Below, in pieces: positions 28,762 through 38,077 of a stretch of DNA of 64,000 bases. Positions within the stretch are counted from its first letter, which is position 1. Every line of letters starts with the position of its first letter. The notes below the pieces were generated by a model. That model searched no databases. It had not been told where the DNA came from and saw only the letters and a list, made by a program, of their open reading frames with translations. The position numbers were made by a program, and so were the translations under genes. Origin of the DNA: Bacillus safensis FO-36b (GTDB taxonomy: Bacteria > Bacillota > Bacilli > Bacillales > Bacillaceae); contig NZ_ASJD01000002.1 in NCBI RefSeq assembly GCF_000691165.1, positions 186,001 to 250,000 of the forward strand. Direction: 5' to 3'.

Positions 28762-30747
28762 TCATCCTTCCGCTTTTAGCTCTAGCAGTAGATCTCTTAA
28801 TTCTGCTGCTTTTTCAAAATCAAGCGCTTTTGCTGCATCTTTCATTTCCATCTCGACTTTTTCGATCACTTTTTCTCGTTCTTTTTTGCTCATTTTCGAA
28901 AGTTTTGGTGCTGCTTTTGTTTCATATTCTTCTGAATCCTCATGTATCTTTGTCGCCTTAATGACATCTCGAATTTTCTTATGGATCGTTTGCGGTGTAA
29001 TCCCGAATTTCTCGTTATATGCTTCTTGCTGTTCTCGTCTTCGCTTCGTTTCTTGAATCGCAATGTCCATCGATTTCGTCATATTGTCTGCATACATAAT
29101 GACCCGGCCTTCTGCATTTCTCGCTGCACGGCCAATCGTCTGGATGAGGGATCTTTCAGAGCGTAAAAAGCCTTCTTTATCCGCATCTAAAATGGCCACG
29201 AGCGACACTTCTGGAATATCCAGTCCTTCACGAAGAAGGTTGATTCCAACAAGCACATCATATTTACCGAGACGCAGATCACGGATAATCTCAATCCGCT
29301 CAAGGGTCTTAATCTCTGAATGCAGGTAATTCACCTTGATTCCGATTTCTTTTAAGTAATCTGTGAGATCCTCAGACATTTTCTTCGTCAGTGTTGTCAC
29401 GAGCACACGCTCATTTTTCTCAACTCGTGCATGAATTTCTCCAATTAAGTCATCAATTTGTCCTTCAATCGGACGAACTTCAATAATTGGATCAAGTAAT
29501 CCTGTTGGACGGATAATTTGTTCCACAACCTCTGGTGTTTTCTCAAGCTCGTATGGACCAGGCGTTGCTGATACATGCACAATATGATTGATATGCTTTT
29601 CAAACTCATCAAAGGTGAGCGGTCTGTTATCAAGTGCTGATGGCAGGCGGAATCCGTGATCAACCAACACTTGCTTTCTAGCTTGGTCCCCGTTGTACAT
29701 GGCGCGGATTTGCGGAATCGTCACATGCGACTCATCGACAACAATCATAAAATCATCTGGGAAATAATCAAGCAGTGTGTAAGGTGTTGAACCAGGAGGA
29801 CGCAAGGTCAGATGTCTTGAATAGTTCTCAATTCCTGAACAAAAGCCCATCTCTCTCATCATCTCAAGGTCATATCTTGTCCGCTGCTCAAGGCGCTGCG
29901 CTTCAAGCAATTTTCCATTTTCACGAAGCTTTTCAAGCTGTTCTTCTAGCTCTTGTTCAATATTGATAATTGCTTTTTCCATTTTTTCTTCTCTTGTGAC
30001 GAAGTGAGATGCTGGGAAAATCGCCACATGATCACGATCACCAAGTATTTCTCCAGTCAGCGCATCCACTTCACGAATACGTTCAATTTCATCACCGAAA
30101 AACTCCACTCTGATACAATGCTCATCTCGTGAAGCAGGAAAAATCTCAACGACGTCTCCTCGGACTCGGAAGGTTCCGCGCTGAAAATCTATATCATTAC
30201 GAGAATACTGAATATCCACCAGCTTACGAAGAAGCTGATTGCGTTCAATCTCCATTTCAGTACGCAAAGACAGCACAAGCTCTCTGTATTCCTCTGGCGA
30301 ACCTAAGCCATAAATACAGGACACACTGGCAATGATGATGACATCTCTTCTCTCAAATAACGAGGACGTAGCCGAGTGTCTCAGCTTATCAATCTCATCA
30401 TTGATGCTGGCATCCTTCTCAATAAATGTATCGGTCTGAGGCACATATGCCTCTGGCTGATAATAATCATAGTAACTCACAAAATATTCAACAGCGTTAT
30501 TAGGGAAAAATTCCTTGAATTCGCTGTATAACTGACCGGCAAGTGTCTTATTATGCGCAATGACAAGTGTCGGTTTGTTCACTTCTTTGATCAGGTTGGA
30601 GACAGTAAAGGTCTTTCCCGTACCTGTAGCACCTAACAGCGTTTGATGCTGTTTCCCCTGATGGATCCCCTCAACAAGCTTTTCAATCGCCTTTGGCTGA
30701 TCTCCTTGGGGCTGATAGTTAGAAACTAATTCAAAGCGGTCACTCAC
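28762..30747 (-). CDS. uvrB: Excinuclease ABC subunit B
   Basis: 661 aa from GTG 30747 (GGAGG 7 nt upstream), exactly the B. subtilis length; the frame open to 30810 would run through the ribosome site into the promoter. It is the helicase-like damage verifier that recruits UvrC. Walker [11 protein letters not shown], beta-hairpin region [16 protein letters not shown] box, helicase motif [11 protein letters not shown] and the C-terminal UVR coiled coil ([18 protein letters not shown]) are present. Induced by DNA damage through the LexA box upstream. Confidence 0.98.
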   Translation of the reverse strand: MSDRFELVSNYQPQGDQPKAIEKLVEGIHQGKQHQTLLGATGTGKTFTVSNLIKEVNKPTLVIAHNKTLAGQLYSEFKEFFPNNAVEYFVSYYDYYQPEAYVPQTDTFIEKDASINDEIDKLRHSATSSLFERRDVIIIASVSCIYGLGSPEEYRELVLSLRTEMEIERNQLLRKLVDIQYSRNDIDFQRGTFRVRGDVVEIFPASRDEHCIRVEFFGDEIERIREVDALTGEILGDRDHVAIFPASHFVTREEKMEKAIINIEQELEEQLEKLRENGKLLEAQRLEQRTRYDLEMMREMGFCSGIENYSRHLTLRPPGSTPYTLLDYFPDDFMIVVDESHVTIPQIRAMYNGDQARKQVLVDHGFRLPSALDNRPLTFDEFEKHINHIVHVSATPGPYELEKTPEVVEQIIRPTGLLDPIIEVRPIEGQIDDLIGEIHARVEKNERVLVTTLTKKMSEDLTDYLKEIGIKVNYLHSEIKTLERIEIIRDLRLGKYDVLVGINLLREGLDIPEVSLVAILDADKEGFLRSERSLIQTIGRAARNAEGRVIMYADNMTKSMDIAIQETKRRREQQEAYNEKFGITPQTIHKKIRDVIKATKIHEDSEEYETKAAPKLSKMSKKEREKVIEKVEMEMKDAAKALDFEKAAELRDLLLELKAEG

Positions 30748-30815
30748 ATCAAAGCCTCCGTTTCGTTTACGAAATCTATCTAATGAATATATTATCATAA
30801 AAGAACACAAAAATA

Positions 30816-30829
30816 CGAACTAAAGTTCG
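30816..30829. promoter_or_regulatory. SOS box (LexA/DinR operator) of uvrBA
   Basis: CGAAC-TAAA-GTTCG is a perfect match to the Bacillus SOS consensus CGAAC-N4-GTTCG. It lies about 70 nt before the uvrB GTG, upstream of an AT-rich -10 region (TGATAATAT), so LexA would cover the promoter. Confidence 0.93.
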
Positions 30830-30954
30830 GCTCTTACTTGATTTTTATTTCCAATACAGTCATACCCTCTCTCCCATGGCAAATAACCCTCTTAAGAAAA
30901 CCTTCCTTTCAGTATGGAACATTTTGGAGTGAGATATTCGATGAGCAGAAAAAG

Positions 30955-30988
30955 AAAGCTGCGCTTACTAGAAATCGTAAGCACAGCT
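30955..30988 (-). terminator. Terminator downstream of csbA
   Basis: Minus strand: GCTGTGCTTAC / GTAAGCGCAGC (one mismatch pair as G-U) with an 8-nt loop and TTTCTTTTTC. A second nested hairpin (GCCATC / GATGGC inside ATGTCAT / ATGACAT) lies nearer the csbA stop at 31000-31042 but lacks a T run. Nothing else is seen in the 30830-31040 interval. Confidence 0.75.
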
Positions 30989-31040
30989 CTTGTTTAAAAC
31001 ATGTCATTTTTCAGCCATCATGCTCTTGATGGCGATGACA

Positions 31041-31286
31041 TCATTGATTTTTTTCAGCTTTCTCTCTTTTTTCGATTTCTTTCTTAGCCATAAACAAAGC
31101 CCCAGCTACTAAAGAAATAATATCTAATCCCACAATAAAGTAGGTTTCTGTATATCCCTTCATGTACGAAGCAAATAAAAGCGCTGCTGTTAACGCAATG
31201 CCCACGTAATGATTGTAAGTAACCTTTGAAAATAAAATAACGAGCAGGAAAGGAAAAACTAGTGCAAATATGGCTTTTGTAATCAC
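31041..31286 (-). CDS. csbA: General stress membrane protein CsbA
   Basis: 81 aa from GTG 31286 with GGGAGG upstream. Three hydrophobic helices (about 4-22, 27-42, 48-66) and a charged C-terminal tail (KKEIEKREKAEK). The sequence MITKAIFALVFPFLLVILF and KGYTETYFIVGLD match B. subtilis CsbA, a SigB-controlled protein of unknown function. Here I see a SigA-type promoter upstream but no clear SigB site. Confidence 0.9.
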   Translation of the reverse strand: MITKAIFALVFPFLLVILFSKVTYNHYVGIALTAALLFASYMKGYTETYFIVGLDIISLVAGALFMAKKEIEKREKAEKNQ

Positions 31287-31319
31287 AAAAACCCTCCCTC
31301 TTCATGGTCTACTTCCTTG

Positions 31320-31348
31320 ATTATAGTAAAGATTGGCATATTGAACAA
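31320..31348 (-). promoter_or_regulatory. csbA SigA-type promoter
   Basis: Minus strand TTGTTC (31343-31348), 17-nt spacer, TATAAT (31320-31325), 33 nt before the GTG. Confidence 0.7.
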
Positions 31349-31457
31349 TTCACAGTTTTCAATTTCGCCTTTTTTCTTCATGTTCGGAGACTTTTGTTGT
31401 AGAAGAAGAAGGAAATTAGTGAGATTGTCCCCTTTGTAAAGATAGGTCTTTCCGTCT

Positions 31458-31487
31458 TTGACAATAACATCCAATCAATTCTATGAT
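31458..31487 (+). promoter_or_regulatory. yvkCBA promoter
   Basis: TTGACA (31458-31463), 18-nt spacer, TATGAT (31482-31487). The initiation region lies inside the palindrome at 31489-31514. Confidence 0.78.
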
Positions 31488-31488
31488 T

Positions 31489-31514
31489 AAAATGATAGTG
31501 CGCACTATCATTTT
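31489..31514. promoter_or_regulatory. Perfect 26-bp palindromic operator upstream of yvkC
   Basis: The half-site AAAATGATAGTGC is followed at once by its exact reverse complement. It begins 2 nt after the -10 box and covers the transcription start, an ideal repression site. The TetR-family gene in the same cluster (34190-34762) is the obvious candidate ligand-responsive repressor (inference). Confidence 0.85.
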
Positions 31515-31567
31515 GAAAAATAGAGAGACATACAAACCATTGGCTATTTGGATAAGGGGGCATTCCC

Positions 31568-34099
31568 ATGTATTCAGTTTTATTTCATGCGGCTGAAGAA
31601 TCCGCATCACTCGCAGGGGCAAAAGGCCTGAATTTAATCAAATTAAACAATCACGGCCTGCCAGTCCCAGATGGATTTATTATCAAAACCAACAGCTTTG
31701 CAAGCTTTCTTTCATATCACAATCTGCAGCCAGCAGAACAAAACCTTTCTCAAAAAATCAAAGAAGCATCGTTTCCTTTACAAATGGAAGCAGAGCTGCT
31801 TTCGTCCTTTCAATCCTTGCGGAAGACTTACCCCTCAGTTGCAGTCAGATCCTCTTCTGTTGCTGAAGATCTCGAAGGCGCCTCATTTGCAGGACAGTAC
31901 GAGACCTATTTAAATATCAAAACAAATGAAGAGTTTTTACAGGCAGTCAAAGAATGCTGGTCTTCTTATTTTGCAGCGAGGGTCACAGAATATAAGGAAG
32001 AGATGAATGAAAACGAGGAAGAGATGCCGCTCATGGCCGTTGTCGTTCAAGGATTGATCCATTCTGACGTCTCCGGTGTCATCTTTAGTGAGAATCCCGT
32101 ATCGGGGAAAACAAATGAAATGATGCTGACCGCAAGCTACGGATTGGGAGAAGCAATTGTCTCCGGTCTTGTGACACCAGACACGTTTATTGTAGATAAA
32201 GAGAACTTTTCGATTGAAAAAACACTTGGGGCGAAAGAGCTGCAAATTGTTCCTTTCCAAGAGGGTGTCATCGAGGAGCCAGTATCGGAGGAAATGGCTG
32301 GCCAGTTTTGCCTGAACGATGATCAATTGAAAGAAATCACACAAATCACGAAACAAGTAGAAGAACTTTACGGACATGGAGTCGATATCGAATTTGGAAT
32401 TGCAGGTGGGTCGTTTTATTTACTTCAAGCAAGGCCGATTACTACAGCTCTTCCAAAAGCAGTAAATGAAACAGCAGGTGCTTCTTTACAAATGAAACCA
32501 GAAGAGCTTCAGGATTTCTGGATTTCAATGGATGATCATATGCCTGGTCCAACGAGCCCTCTTTTCTCAAGTCTGATCATACCAGCCTTAAAAAGCGGGA
32601 TGAAGAAAAATGGAGAAAAGTATCAAGTACCTGATATGAACATCAAAGATATTAAGCTTTACAGAGGCCACCTATACTCAGCACCGGATCTGCCACAAGC
32701 GGAAGAGGGAGCTGCACCCGTTTTTGATGAAAGTATATTTGAGTTATTTCCACATTTAAGTGAACGGATGTATGAGATTCTAGAGAAAAATTTCTTTCCA
32801 TTTTACGAAAAACTCGATCGCCAAATGAATGAACCTATGACCATTGAAAAAGCCATCATTGGCTTTGAAGAATTAAAGGATTTTTATATCCAAGCATATG
32901 ATGATCATTTTGATATCGTCATACCACAAGTCATTCTATCAGCCATCATTGAAGACATGCTTGTCACGTATACTGGTGACCAAACCCAAGTCGTCTTGCT
33001 TCATGAAATGATGATAGGTGTGATGAACAAATCTCTTGAAACAGACAAGGTGCTATCTGATATCGCAAAGGATGTCCTTCAAGATCCAGAACTTCACCAA
33101 GCATTTATTCATCATGAAAAGAACTCGGAGCTGTTACATGCGCTCAATCACTCGGAAAAAGGAAGGCATTTCATTTCGAAATTGGAGGGTTTTCTCCAAG
33201 TTTACGGCTGGCGATCTATTAAAAGTCATGACCTTACAGATGAGACTTGGGCAGAAAACCCAGAGTTTATATTAGATATCATCAGAAATAATATCCATTG
33301 CCATTGTGATTTTGATGAAGAATTTGCAAAAGCAGTTATCAAAAGACAAGAGACGTATAAACATTTTATGAATCAAGTGAAGGATGAATCGTTTAAAACA
33401 AAATTTGAGACGCTGTATCAATTTGCCCTTCAAGCAGCGAATATCCGAGATGACCACCACTTCTACATTGATGCCATGTTAGATGCAAAGGCCCGGGTAT
33501 ATCTATTAAAAATTGGTGAACTTCTTGTACAAAAAGGAGCCATTCCTCATCAAGAAGATCTTTGGTATCTCTACGATGAAGAGGTACAAAAAGCGCTCAC
33601 AACGTCTATCTCATTTAATTCGGTTATCCAGCAAAGAAAGATAGAAATGAAGGAAAATGAAGACATTCAACCACCGGCTTACATTGGCACACCAACTGAA
33701 GCTGAACTGCAGCAAGTAGAAAGAATGCTTGGTTCATTAAGAGAAAATGAAAACAACACACACGATGTGATCCATGGAATTGGCGCATCCAGCGGTATTG
33801 TTTCTGGAAGAGTAAAAGTCATTACATGTGCTGACGAATTCTCACAATTTCAAAAGGATGATATTTTAGTTTGTAAAACGACCACACCTTTATGGACGAG
33901 CTTATTTAGAGATGCAAAAGCAGTCATCACCGATGCTGGAGGCATTTTATCTCATTCAGCTATTATCGCAAGAGAGTATATGATGCCAGCTGTCTTAGGT
34001 ACAAGAATAGCAACTGAAACACTTCAATCCGGTGACCTTGTGACAGTAGATGGCAGCAATGGACGCATTCAGATTTTAAAGCAGCATTCGCGTGTATAA
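31568..34099 (+). CDS. yvkC: PEP-synthase-like phosphotransferase YvkC (rifampin phosphotransferase type)
   Basis: 843 aa. An N-terminal ATP-grasp domain of the PPDK/PEPS type (GAKGLNLIKLNNHGLPVPDGF, VAVRSSSVAEDLEGASFAGQ, DVSGVIFSENP, EFGIAGGSFYLLQARP, about 18-300), a central substrate domain, and a C-terminal swivelling His domain with catalytic His796 in DAGGILSHSAIIARE. The PEP/pyruvate barrel of true PEP synthases is missing, and size and order match rifampin phosphotransferases, which pass the beta-phosphate of ATP via His to the antibiotic. Whether rifamycins are the substrate is unproven. Clustered with a TetR gene and an exporter, consistent with drug response. Confidence 0.82.
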   Translation: MYSVLFHAAEESASLAGAKGLNLIKLNNHGLPVPDGFIIKTNSFASFLSYHNLQPAEQNLSQKIKEASFPLQMEAELLSSFQSLRKTYPSVAVRSSSVAEDLEGASFAGQYETYLNIKTNEEFLQAVKECWSSYFAARVTEYKEEMNENEEEMPLMAVVVQGLIHSDVSGVIFSENPVSGKTNEMMLTASYGLGEAIVSGLVTPDTFIVDKENFSIEKTLGAKELQIVPFQEGVIEEPVSEEMAGQFCLNDDQLKEITQITKQVEELYGHGVDIEFGIAGGSFYLLQARPITTALPKAVNETAGASLQMKPEELQDFWISMDDHMPGPTSPLFSSLIIPALKSGMKKNGEKYQVPDMNIKDIKLYRGHLYSAPDLPQAEEGAAPVFDESIFELFPHLSERMYEILEKNFFPFYEKLDRQMNEPMTIEKAIIGFEELKDFYIQAYDDHFDIVIPQVILSAIIEDMLVTYTGDQTQVVLLHEMMIGVMNKSLETDKVLSDIAKDVLQDPELHQAFIHHEKNSELLHALNHSEKGRHFISKLEGFLQVYGWRSIKSHDLTDETWAENPEFILDIIRNNIHCHCDFDEEFAKAVIKRQETYKHFMNQVKDESFKTKFETLYQFALQAANIRDDHHFYIDAMLDAKARVYLLKIGELLVQKGAIPHQEDLWYLYDEEVQKALTTSISFNSVIQQRKIEMKENEDIQPPAYIGTPTEAELQQVERMLGSLRENENNTHDVIHGIGASSGIVSGRVKVITCADEFSQFQKDDILVCKTTTPLWTSLFRDAKAVITDAGGILSHSAIIAREYMMPAVLGTRIATETLQSGDLVTVDGSNGRIQILKQHSRV

Positions 34100-34189
34100 A
34101 CTTATCATTTTGGATGATATTGGCGGTCATAGGTTTTATCGGTATACTTACTTTGTTGCAAACACATTCATAACCTGAGGTGAGTATGC

Positions 34190-34762
34190 TTGTTAAAATC
34201 TACAAATCAACGAATCATTCGCGCAACAATGGATTTATTAACTGAAAAGGGCTATCAAAAAACAACAACCAAAGAAATAGCGACAAAAGCGAATGTGAGT
34301 GAAGCAACTATTTTTCGCAACTTTAAAAACAAACGCGGCGTCATTGCTGCCATTATGAAAATGAAATCAACACCGACAAAAATCCTAGAAGCAGAATTCA
34401 AAGGCGATTTATACACCGATTTGAAGTTTCTCGGTACCTATTTCCTTGAAGATTTGACTTCCAAAAAAGAATTTATTTATATCAGCATGCGAGAACCGGC
34501 TATGTTTAAGGATTTAACCAGTCATGAAAAGATTTACCCTCAAGAACTGAGAGAAATGCTCATACAATATTTCAAAAAGATGGGTGCCGAGCATCATGTA
34601 TTAAAAGGAAATGAAGACATTTATGCAGACATCTTCATTAGTACGTATTTCGGATTTTTCATTCAGCAGCTAGAGCAAGATTTTCAACTCGTTCTCACAC
34701 AAAAAGAAGATTTTATTGAAATATGCACACACATTTTCATGAGAGGAATTTCTCCCGCTTAA
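34190..34762 (+). CDS. yvkB: TetR-family regulator YvkB
   Basis: 190 aa from TTG 34190 (GAGGTGAG upstream; an overlapping ATG at 34186 is out of frame). N-terminal TetR helix-turn-helix: QRIIRATMDLLTEKGYQKTT, then TKEIATKANVSEATIFRNFK. The C-terminal ligand domain is variable. It lies between yvkC and the exporter yvkA and probably represses all three through the palindrome at 31489-31514. Confidence 0.88.
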   Translation: MLKSTNQRIIRATMDLLTEKGYQKTTTKEIATKANVSEATIFRNFKNKRGVIAAIMKMKSTPTKILEAEFKGDLYTDLKFLGTYFLEDLTSKKEFIYISMREPAMFKDLTSHEKIYPQELREMLIQYFKKMGAEHHVLKGNEDIYADIFISTYFGFFIQQLEQDFQLVLTQKEDFIEICTHIFMRGISPA

Positions 34763-34802
34763 AGGGTGGAATTCTTCTTTTTTACAAAAGGTGGTATACA
34801 CA

Positions 34803-36137
34803 TTGAGGTTAAAAAAAGAGAGTTTCGTCATCTATTCTTTGTTGCTTGGAGCTATACTAGTTCCCGTCAATTCAACGATGATCGCTGTCGCTCTATCATC
34901 CATATCAACTTATTATGATCAATCTCTTGCAAACATCACTTGGGTTGTCACAATTTATCTTATTGTCATGGCAGTCACTCAACCTATCGCTGGTAAGTTA
35001 GGAGATATATACGGACACAGGCGAATGTATTTAATTGGGGTCATGCTCTTTTTAATTGGCTCAATTGGATGTGCTTTAGCTCCTAATCTAGCTTTTCTCA
35101 TCACTTTTCGTTCCATTCAAGCAGCTGGCGGTGCTATTTTAACACCGAATAGCATTGCATTGATTCGTGCAACAGTATCCCCCGAAAAACTGTCTAAAAC
35201 AATGGGGTATTTTGGATTTGGAGCCGGTATTGGTGCCGCACTTGGACCTTTTATTGGTTCGATTCTTATTCAGAGTTTTGATTGGCACTCTATATTCTTT
35301 GTCAATATCCCATTCTTGTTCCTTACACTTGTTACCGGCGTATTACTCATTCCGAAAACAAAGCATACACGCTTACAAGCAAATGTAGACATCACTGGTT
35401 CAATATACTTAACCATCGGGATTGCCACACTCATTCTATGCACTAAAAGCCAATTGCTAAATGAATACTTGATCTATGGAATTCTAGCGTTGATCGTCAT
35501 TCCTTTATTCTTTAAACATGTACGAAAAGTAAAGAATCCGATCATCGATTTGTCGCTTTTTAAAAACAGTTCATTTACAAATGCAAACCTGTCGATCATG
35601 CTGAGTAATTTTGTGATGTATGCCATTCTTCTAATTATGCCGCTGTTTATGGAACAACAACTTGCACTTTCTCATACACAAAGCGGTATTATTCTATCAG
35701 TATTTTCTCTTTGCATGTCTATTAGCGGCTTGTTAGGGGCAAGACTCCATCCGAAAAAAGGCGCGAAAAAAATGATTGGCTTTTCATTTCTCTGTCTCAC
35801 TTTATCAGGAATCATGTTAATCACACTCAGTCAGTTCCCTACCTTACCACTGCTTATCGTGACACTTGTCGCAGGTGGAATTTCATCAGGTATTGGGATG
35901 ACCAGTATGCAGATGGCTTCTTTAACGTCTGTTGATCAAAGCTTATCTGGTTCAGCATCTGGCATTTTCTCTACCTTTCGATATTTTGGCAGTATCATTT
36001 CGTCTACATTGATTGGGATCATGAGTGGTTTTCAATCTTTATTTATTGTATTAATGGGTGCAGGCATTCTTGGTTTCTTTTTATCTCAACGTGTAAGAAC
36101 CAAATCCACCTCCCCATCATCCGAACATTCCGCCTAA
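34803..36137 (+). CDS. yvkA: MFS drug exporter YvkA (DHA2/EmrB type)
   Basis: 444 aa from TTG 34803, because AGGTGG lies 8 nt upstream; a GTG at 34791 would consist of that site itself. About 12-14 transmembrane helices. MFS motif A appears as GKLGDIYGHRRMYLIG (about residues 60-75), and motif C-like GFGAGIGAALGPFIGS (about 134-149) marks a drug:H+ antiporter. Third gene of the yvkCBA cluster; exports an unknown compound, maybe the one modified by YvkC. Confidence 0.87.
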   Translation: MRLKKESFVIYSLLLGAILVPVNSTMIAVALSSISTYYDQSLANITWVVTIYLIVMAVTQPIAGKLGDIYGHRRMYLIGVMLFLIGSIGCALAPNLAFLITFRSIQAAGGAILTPNSIALIRATVSPEKLSKTMGYFGFGAGIGAALGPFIGSILIQSFDWHSIFFVNIPFLFLTLVTGVLLIPKTKHTRLQANVDITGSIYLTIGIATLILCTKSQLLNEYLIYGILALIVIPLFFKHVRKVKNPIIDLSLFKNSSFTNANLSIMLSNFVMYAILLIMPLFMEQQLALSHTQSGIILSVFSLCMSISGLLGARLHPKKGAKKMIGFSFLCLTLSGIMLITLSQFPTLPLLIVTLVAGGISSGIGMTSMQMASLTSVDQSLSGSASGIFSTFRYFGSIISSTLIGIMSGFQSLFIVLMGAGILGFFLSQRVRTKSTSPSSEHSA

Positions 36138-36139
36138 TG

Positions 36140-36178
36140 ACTCCCTTGCTCTATGTTTCTTTAGAGCGGGGAGTTTTC
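36140..36178 (+). terminator. Terminator of yvkCBA
   Basis: ACTCCC-N2-GCTCTA / TAGAGC-N1-GGGAGT stem with an 8-nt loop and TTTTCG. It immediately follows the yvkA stop. Confidence 0.82.
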
Positions 36179-36410
36179 GTCATTTGTATCACTGTAAACT
36201 ATAGCGAGTGCATCCATCAAATCCTGAAAATCATCTTTTAAGAAAGAAAAAATGGCATATGATCCAGACAAAAAAGGAACTTCAGGTACAAATGGTCTCC
36301 CTCACTTACCTAAAAGCTTTTTTTCATTCTTTCAGCATAGATAACTTCAATTTTTTTTCACAATTTTTGTGGTATGATTTTGAAAATAGAGAACGCAAAG
36401 GAGCGGAAGA
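36179..36410 (+). promoter_or_regulatory. Upstream region of the lipoprotein-TCS operon
   Basis: This gene-free stretch is AT-rich. A TATGAT -10-like box lies near 36373-36378 without a clear -35, and a small inverted repeat CACAA-TTT-TTGTG lies at 36359-36371 just before it, a possible operator for the operon's own response regulator. Confidence 0.4.
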
Positions 36411-37394
36411 ATGGTACGTGTGAAATATGTTTTGATCTGTTTATCAGCTCTACTTTTATTCGTTACAGGCTGTGGAAAAGAACAGCAATTTACGCCGCCA
36501 GGCAGCTCTCAATCCATCGCTGTCATCTCTCAATTAAAAAAAGCCTCCTTTTCAATAGTTGATATACAAAAAAATAAAATGCTCTCTTCTGTGGATTTAA
36601 AACACCCACTCACTGATCTTATTCAAATCAATAAAGACGTCATCATCGCTACTAGTAAAGAGGGAGAATCCCTTATCGAAATTAATCTAAAACACGGGAC
36701 AGCAACAGATTATATGAATGTGGATAAAGGACTGACTTCCCTTACATATGATGCAGCTTCTCATACATTAATCGCTGCCAACTCACAGAAAAATGTCGTT
36801 TATTTTATTGATACGGAGCGCAAAAAAATAAAATCGACTGTAAAAACTGGAAAATTACCTTCTTCTATGACTCTTTCTTCGTCAGGTATTTTATTTGTTT
36901 TAAATGCAGAAAGTCATACTGTCTCCGTCATAGATATTGAAAAGGAAAAAAATATACGTACGTTTTCTGTACTTGAACGGCCTTCTGGGATTCATTTTGA
37001 TGGACAGTCCATTTGGATCGGCGGTCATGGTAAACAAGGCACCTTAAATAAGAGTATTTTTGCTTATGACCCTAAAACAGGCAAGAAACAGCGAGAAATA
37101 AAGCTAGGCGTTATGCCTGTTGCATTTTTTCCAGAGAAAAATTCTTCTACTTTATATGTACTATGTCATGGAGATCATACGCTATACAAAGTAGATACCA
37201 AAACAAATAAACAGCTTGCTTCTGTTGAAACTGGTCAAAATCCGAATTATATCACTGCTGATACGTCATCAATTTATGTGAGTAACTTGGATGACAATTC
37301 AGTATCCATCATCGATAAACACTCATTTATCATGAAAAATCAACTGAATGTCCCATCAGGACCTTACGCTATCGTGTTGGAGGAAAAGAAATGA
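36411..37394 (+). CDS. YVTN/YncE-like beta-propeller lipoprotein
   Basis: 327 aa from ATG 36411 (AAAGGAG 8 nt upstream). A lipoprotein signal peptide ends in LLLFVTGC, with the lipidated Cys at about residue 21. The remainder is a seven-bladed type of beta-propeller with repeated blades such as TDLIQINKDVIIATSKEGES, TLIAANSQKNVVYFIDTERK, LFVLNAESHTVSVIDIEKEK, LYVLCHGDHTLYKVDTKTNK and IYVSNLDDNSVSIIDKHS. Its stop overlaps the response-regulator start by 4 nt, so it belongs to a signalling operon. It is probably an extracytoplasmic ligand sensor or accessory to the kinase. I do not recognise a named orthologue. Confidence 0.8.
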   Translation: MVRVKYVLICLSALLLFVTGCGKEQQFTPPGSSQSIAVISQLKKASFSIVDIQKNKMLSSVDLKHPLTDLIQINKDVIIATSKEGESLIEINLKHGTATDYMNVDKGLTSLTYDAASHTLIAANSQKNVVYFIDTERKKIKSTVKTGKLPSSMTLSSSGILFVLNAESHTVSVIDIEKEKNIRTFSVLERPSGIHFDGQSIWIGGHGKQGTLNKSIFAYDPKTGKKQREIKLGVMPVAFFPEKNSSTLYVLCHGDHTLYKVDTKTNKQLASVETGQNPNYITADTSSIYVSNLDDNSVSIIDKHSFIMKNQLNVPSGPYAIVLEEKK

Positions 37395-38077
37395 AGGAAC
37401 AAATGCGTATTTTAATCGTAGATGATGAGCTTGATATGCTTGAGTTAATCGGATCTTTTTTAAAGAGACATGGCTTTCACATTATCACTGCGAATAATGG
37501 AAAAGATGCCTTGCATCAGCTTGAAAAGGAATCTGTTGATCTTGTTGTATTAGATATCATGATGCCTGACATGGATGGATTTGAAGTCTGTCAGCGTATT
37601 CGACAAACATCTCAAATACCGATTTTATTTTTAACAGCGAGGAGTTATGAAGAGGACCGAATTAGAGGACTTGAAATTGGAGCGGATGACTACATCATGA
37701 AGCCTTTCAGTCTGCGTGAGCTTGCAGCAAGAATTGAAACAACCCTGAGACGAATTAGAGGTCTTTCGCTAAAGCGCAGCCGAATACAGATTGGTGACAT
37801 GGAGATTGATCAAGATGGCAGACAAGTTTACCTCCATCAACAGCCCGTTAATTTAACAAGAAGAGAATTTGATTTACTCATGTTTCTTTTGCTCAACCAA
37901 GGACAAGTGTTTTCACGAGAACACCTTTATCAAAAATTGTGGGAATCACATTCAATGAGCGGCTCTTTAAGAACAGTCGATACACATATCAAAACGCTGC
38001 GACTAAAGTTAAAGGAAGCAGAACGATATATTAAAACCGTTTGGGGTGTCGGCTATAAGTTTGAGGAGGAAGAATGA
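37391..38077 (+). CDS. OmpR-family response regulator
   Basis: 228 aa. Receiver domain residues 1-120 with the acidic pocket VDDE, phospho-acceptor Asp55 in LVVLDIMMPDMDG, Thr in FLTARS and Lys in YIMKPFS. The DNA-binding winged helix spans about 130-226 (TRREFDLLMFLLLNQGQVFS, VDTHIKTLRLKLK, VWGVGYKF). Translationally coupled to the lipoprotein upstream and the kinase downstream through ATGA overlaps. Target genes unknown; autoregulation is likely. Confidence 0.92.
   Translation: MKEQMRILIVDDELDMLELIGSFLKRHGFHIITANNGKDALHQLEKESVDLVVLDIMMPDMDGFEVCQRIRQTSQIPILFLTARSYEEDRIRGLEIGADDYIMKPFSLRELAARIETTLRRIRGLSLKRSRIQIGDMEIDQDGRQVYLHQQPVNLTRREFDLLMFLLLNQGQVFSREHLYQKLWESHSMSGSLRTVDTHIKTLRLKLKEAERYIKTVWGVGYKFEEEE

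Noticed and set aside
30838-31029. 63-codon open frame between uvrB and csbA
   Set aside because: It runs through the csbA terminator on the opposite strand and has no recognisable features.
36208-36423. 71-codon open frame before the lipoprotein gene
   Set aside because: No ribosome site. It overlaps the promoter region and the start of the lipoprotein in another frame.
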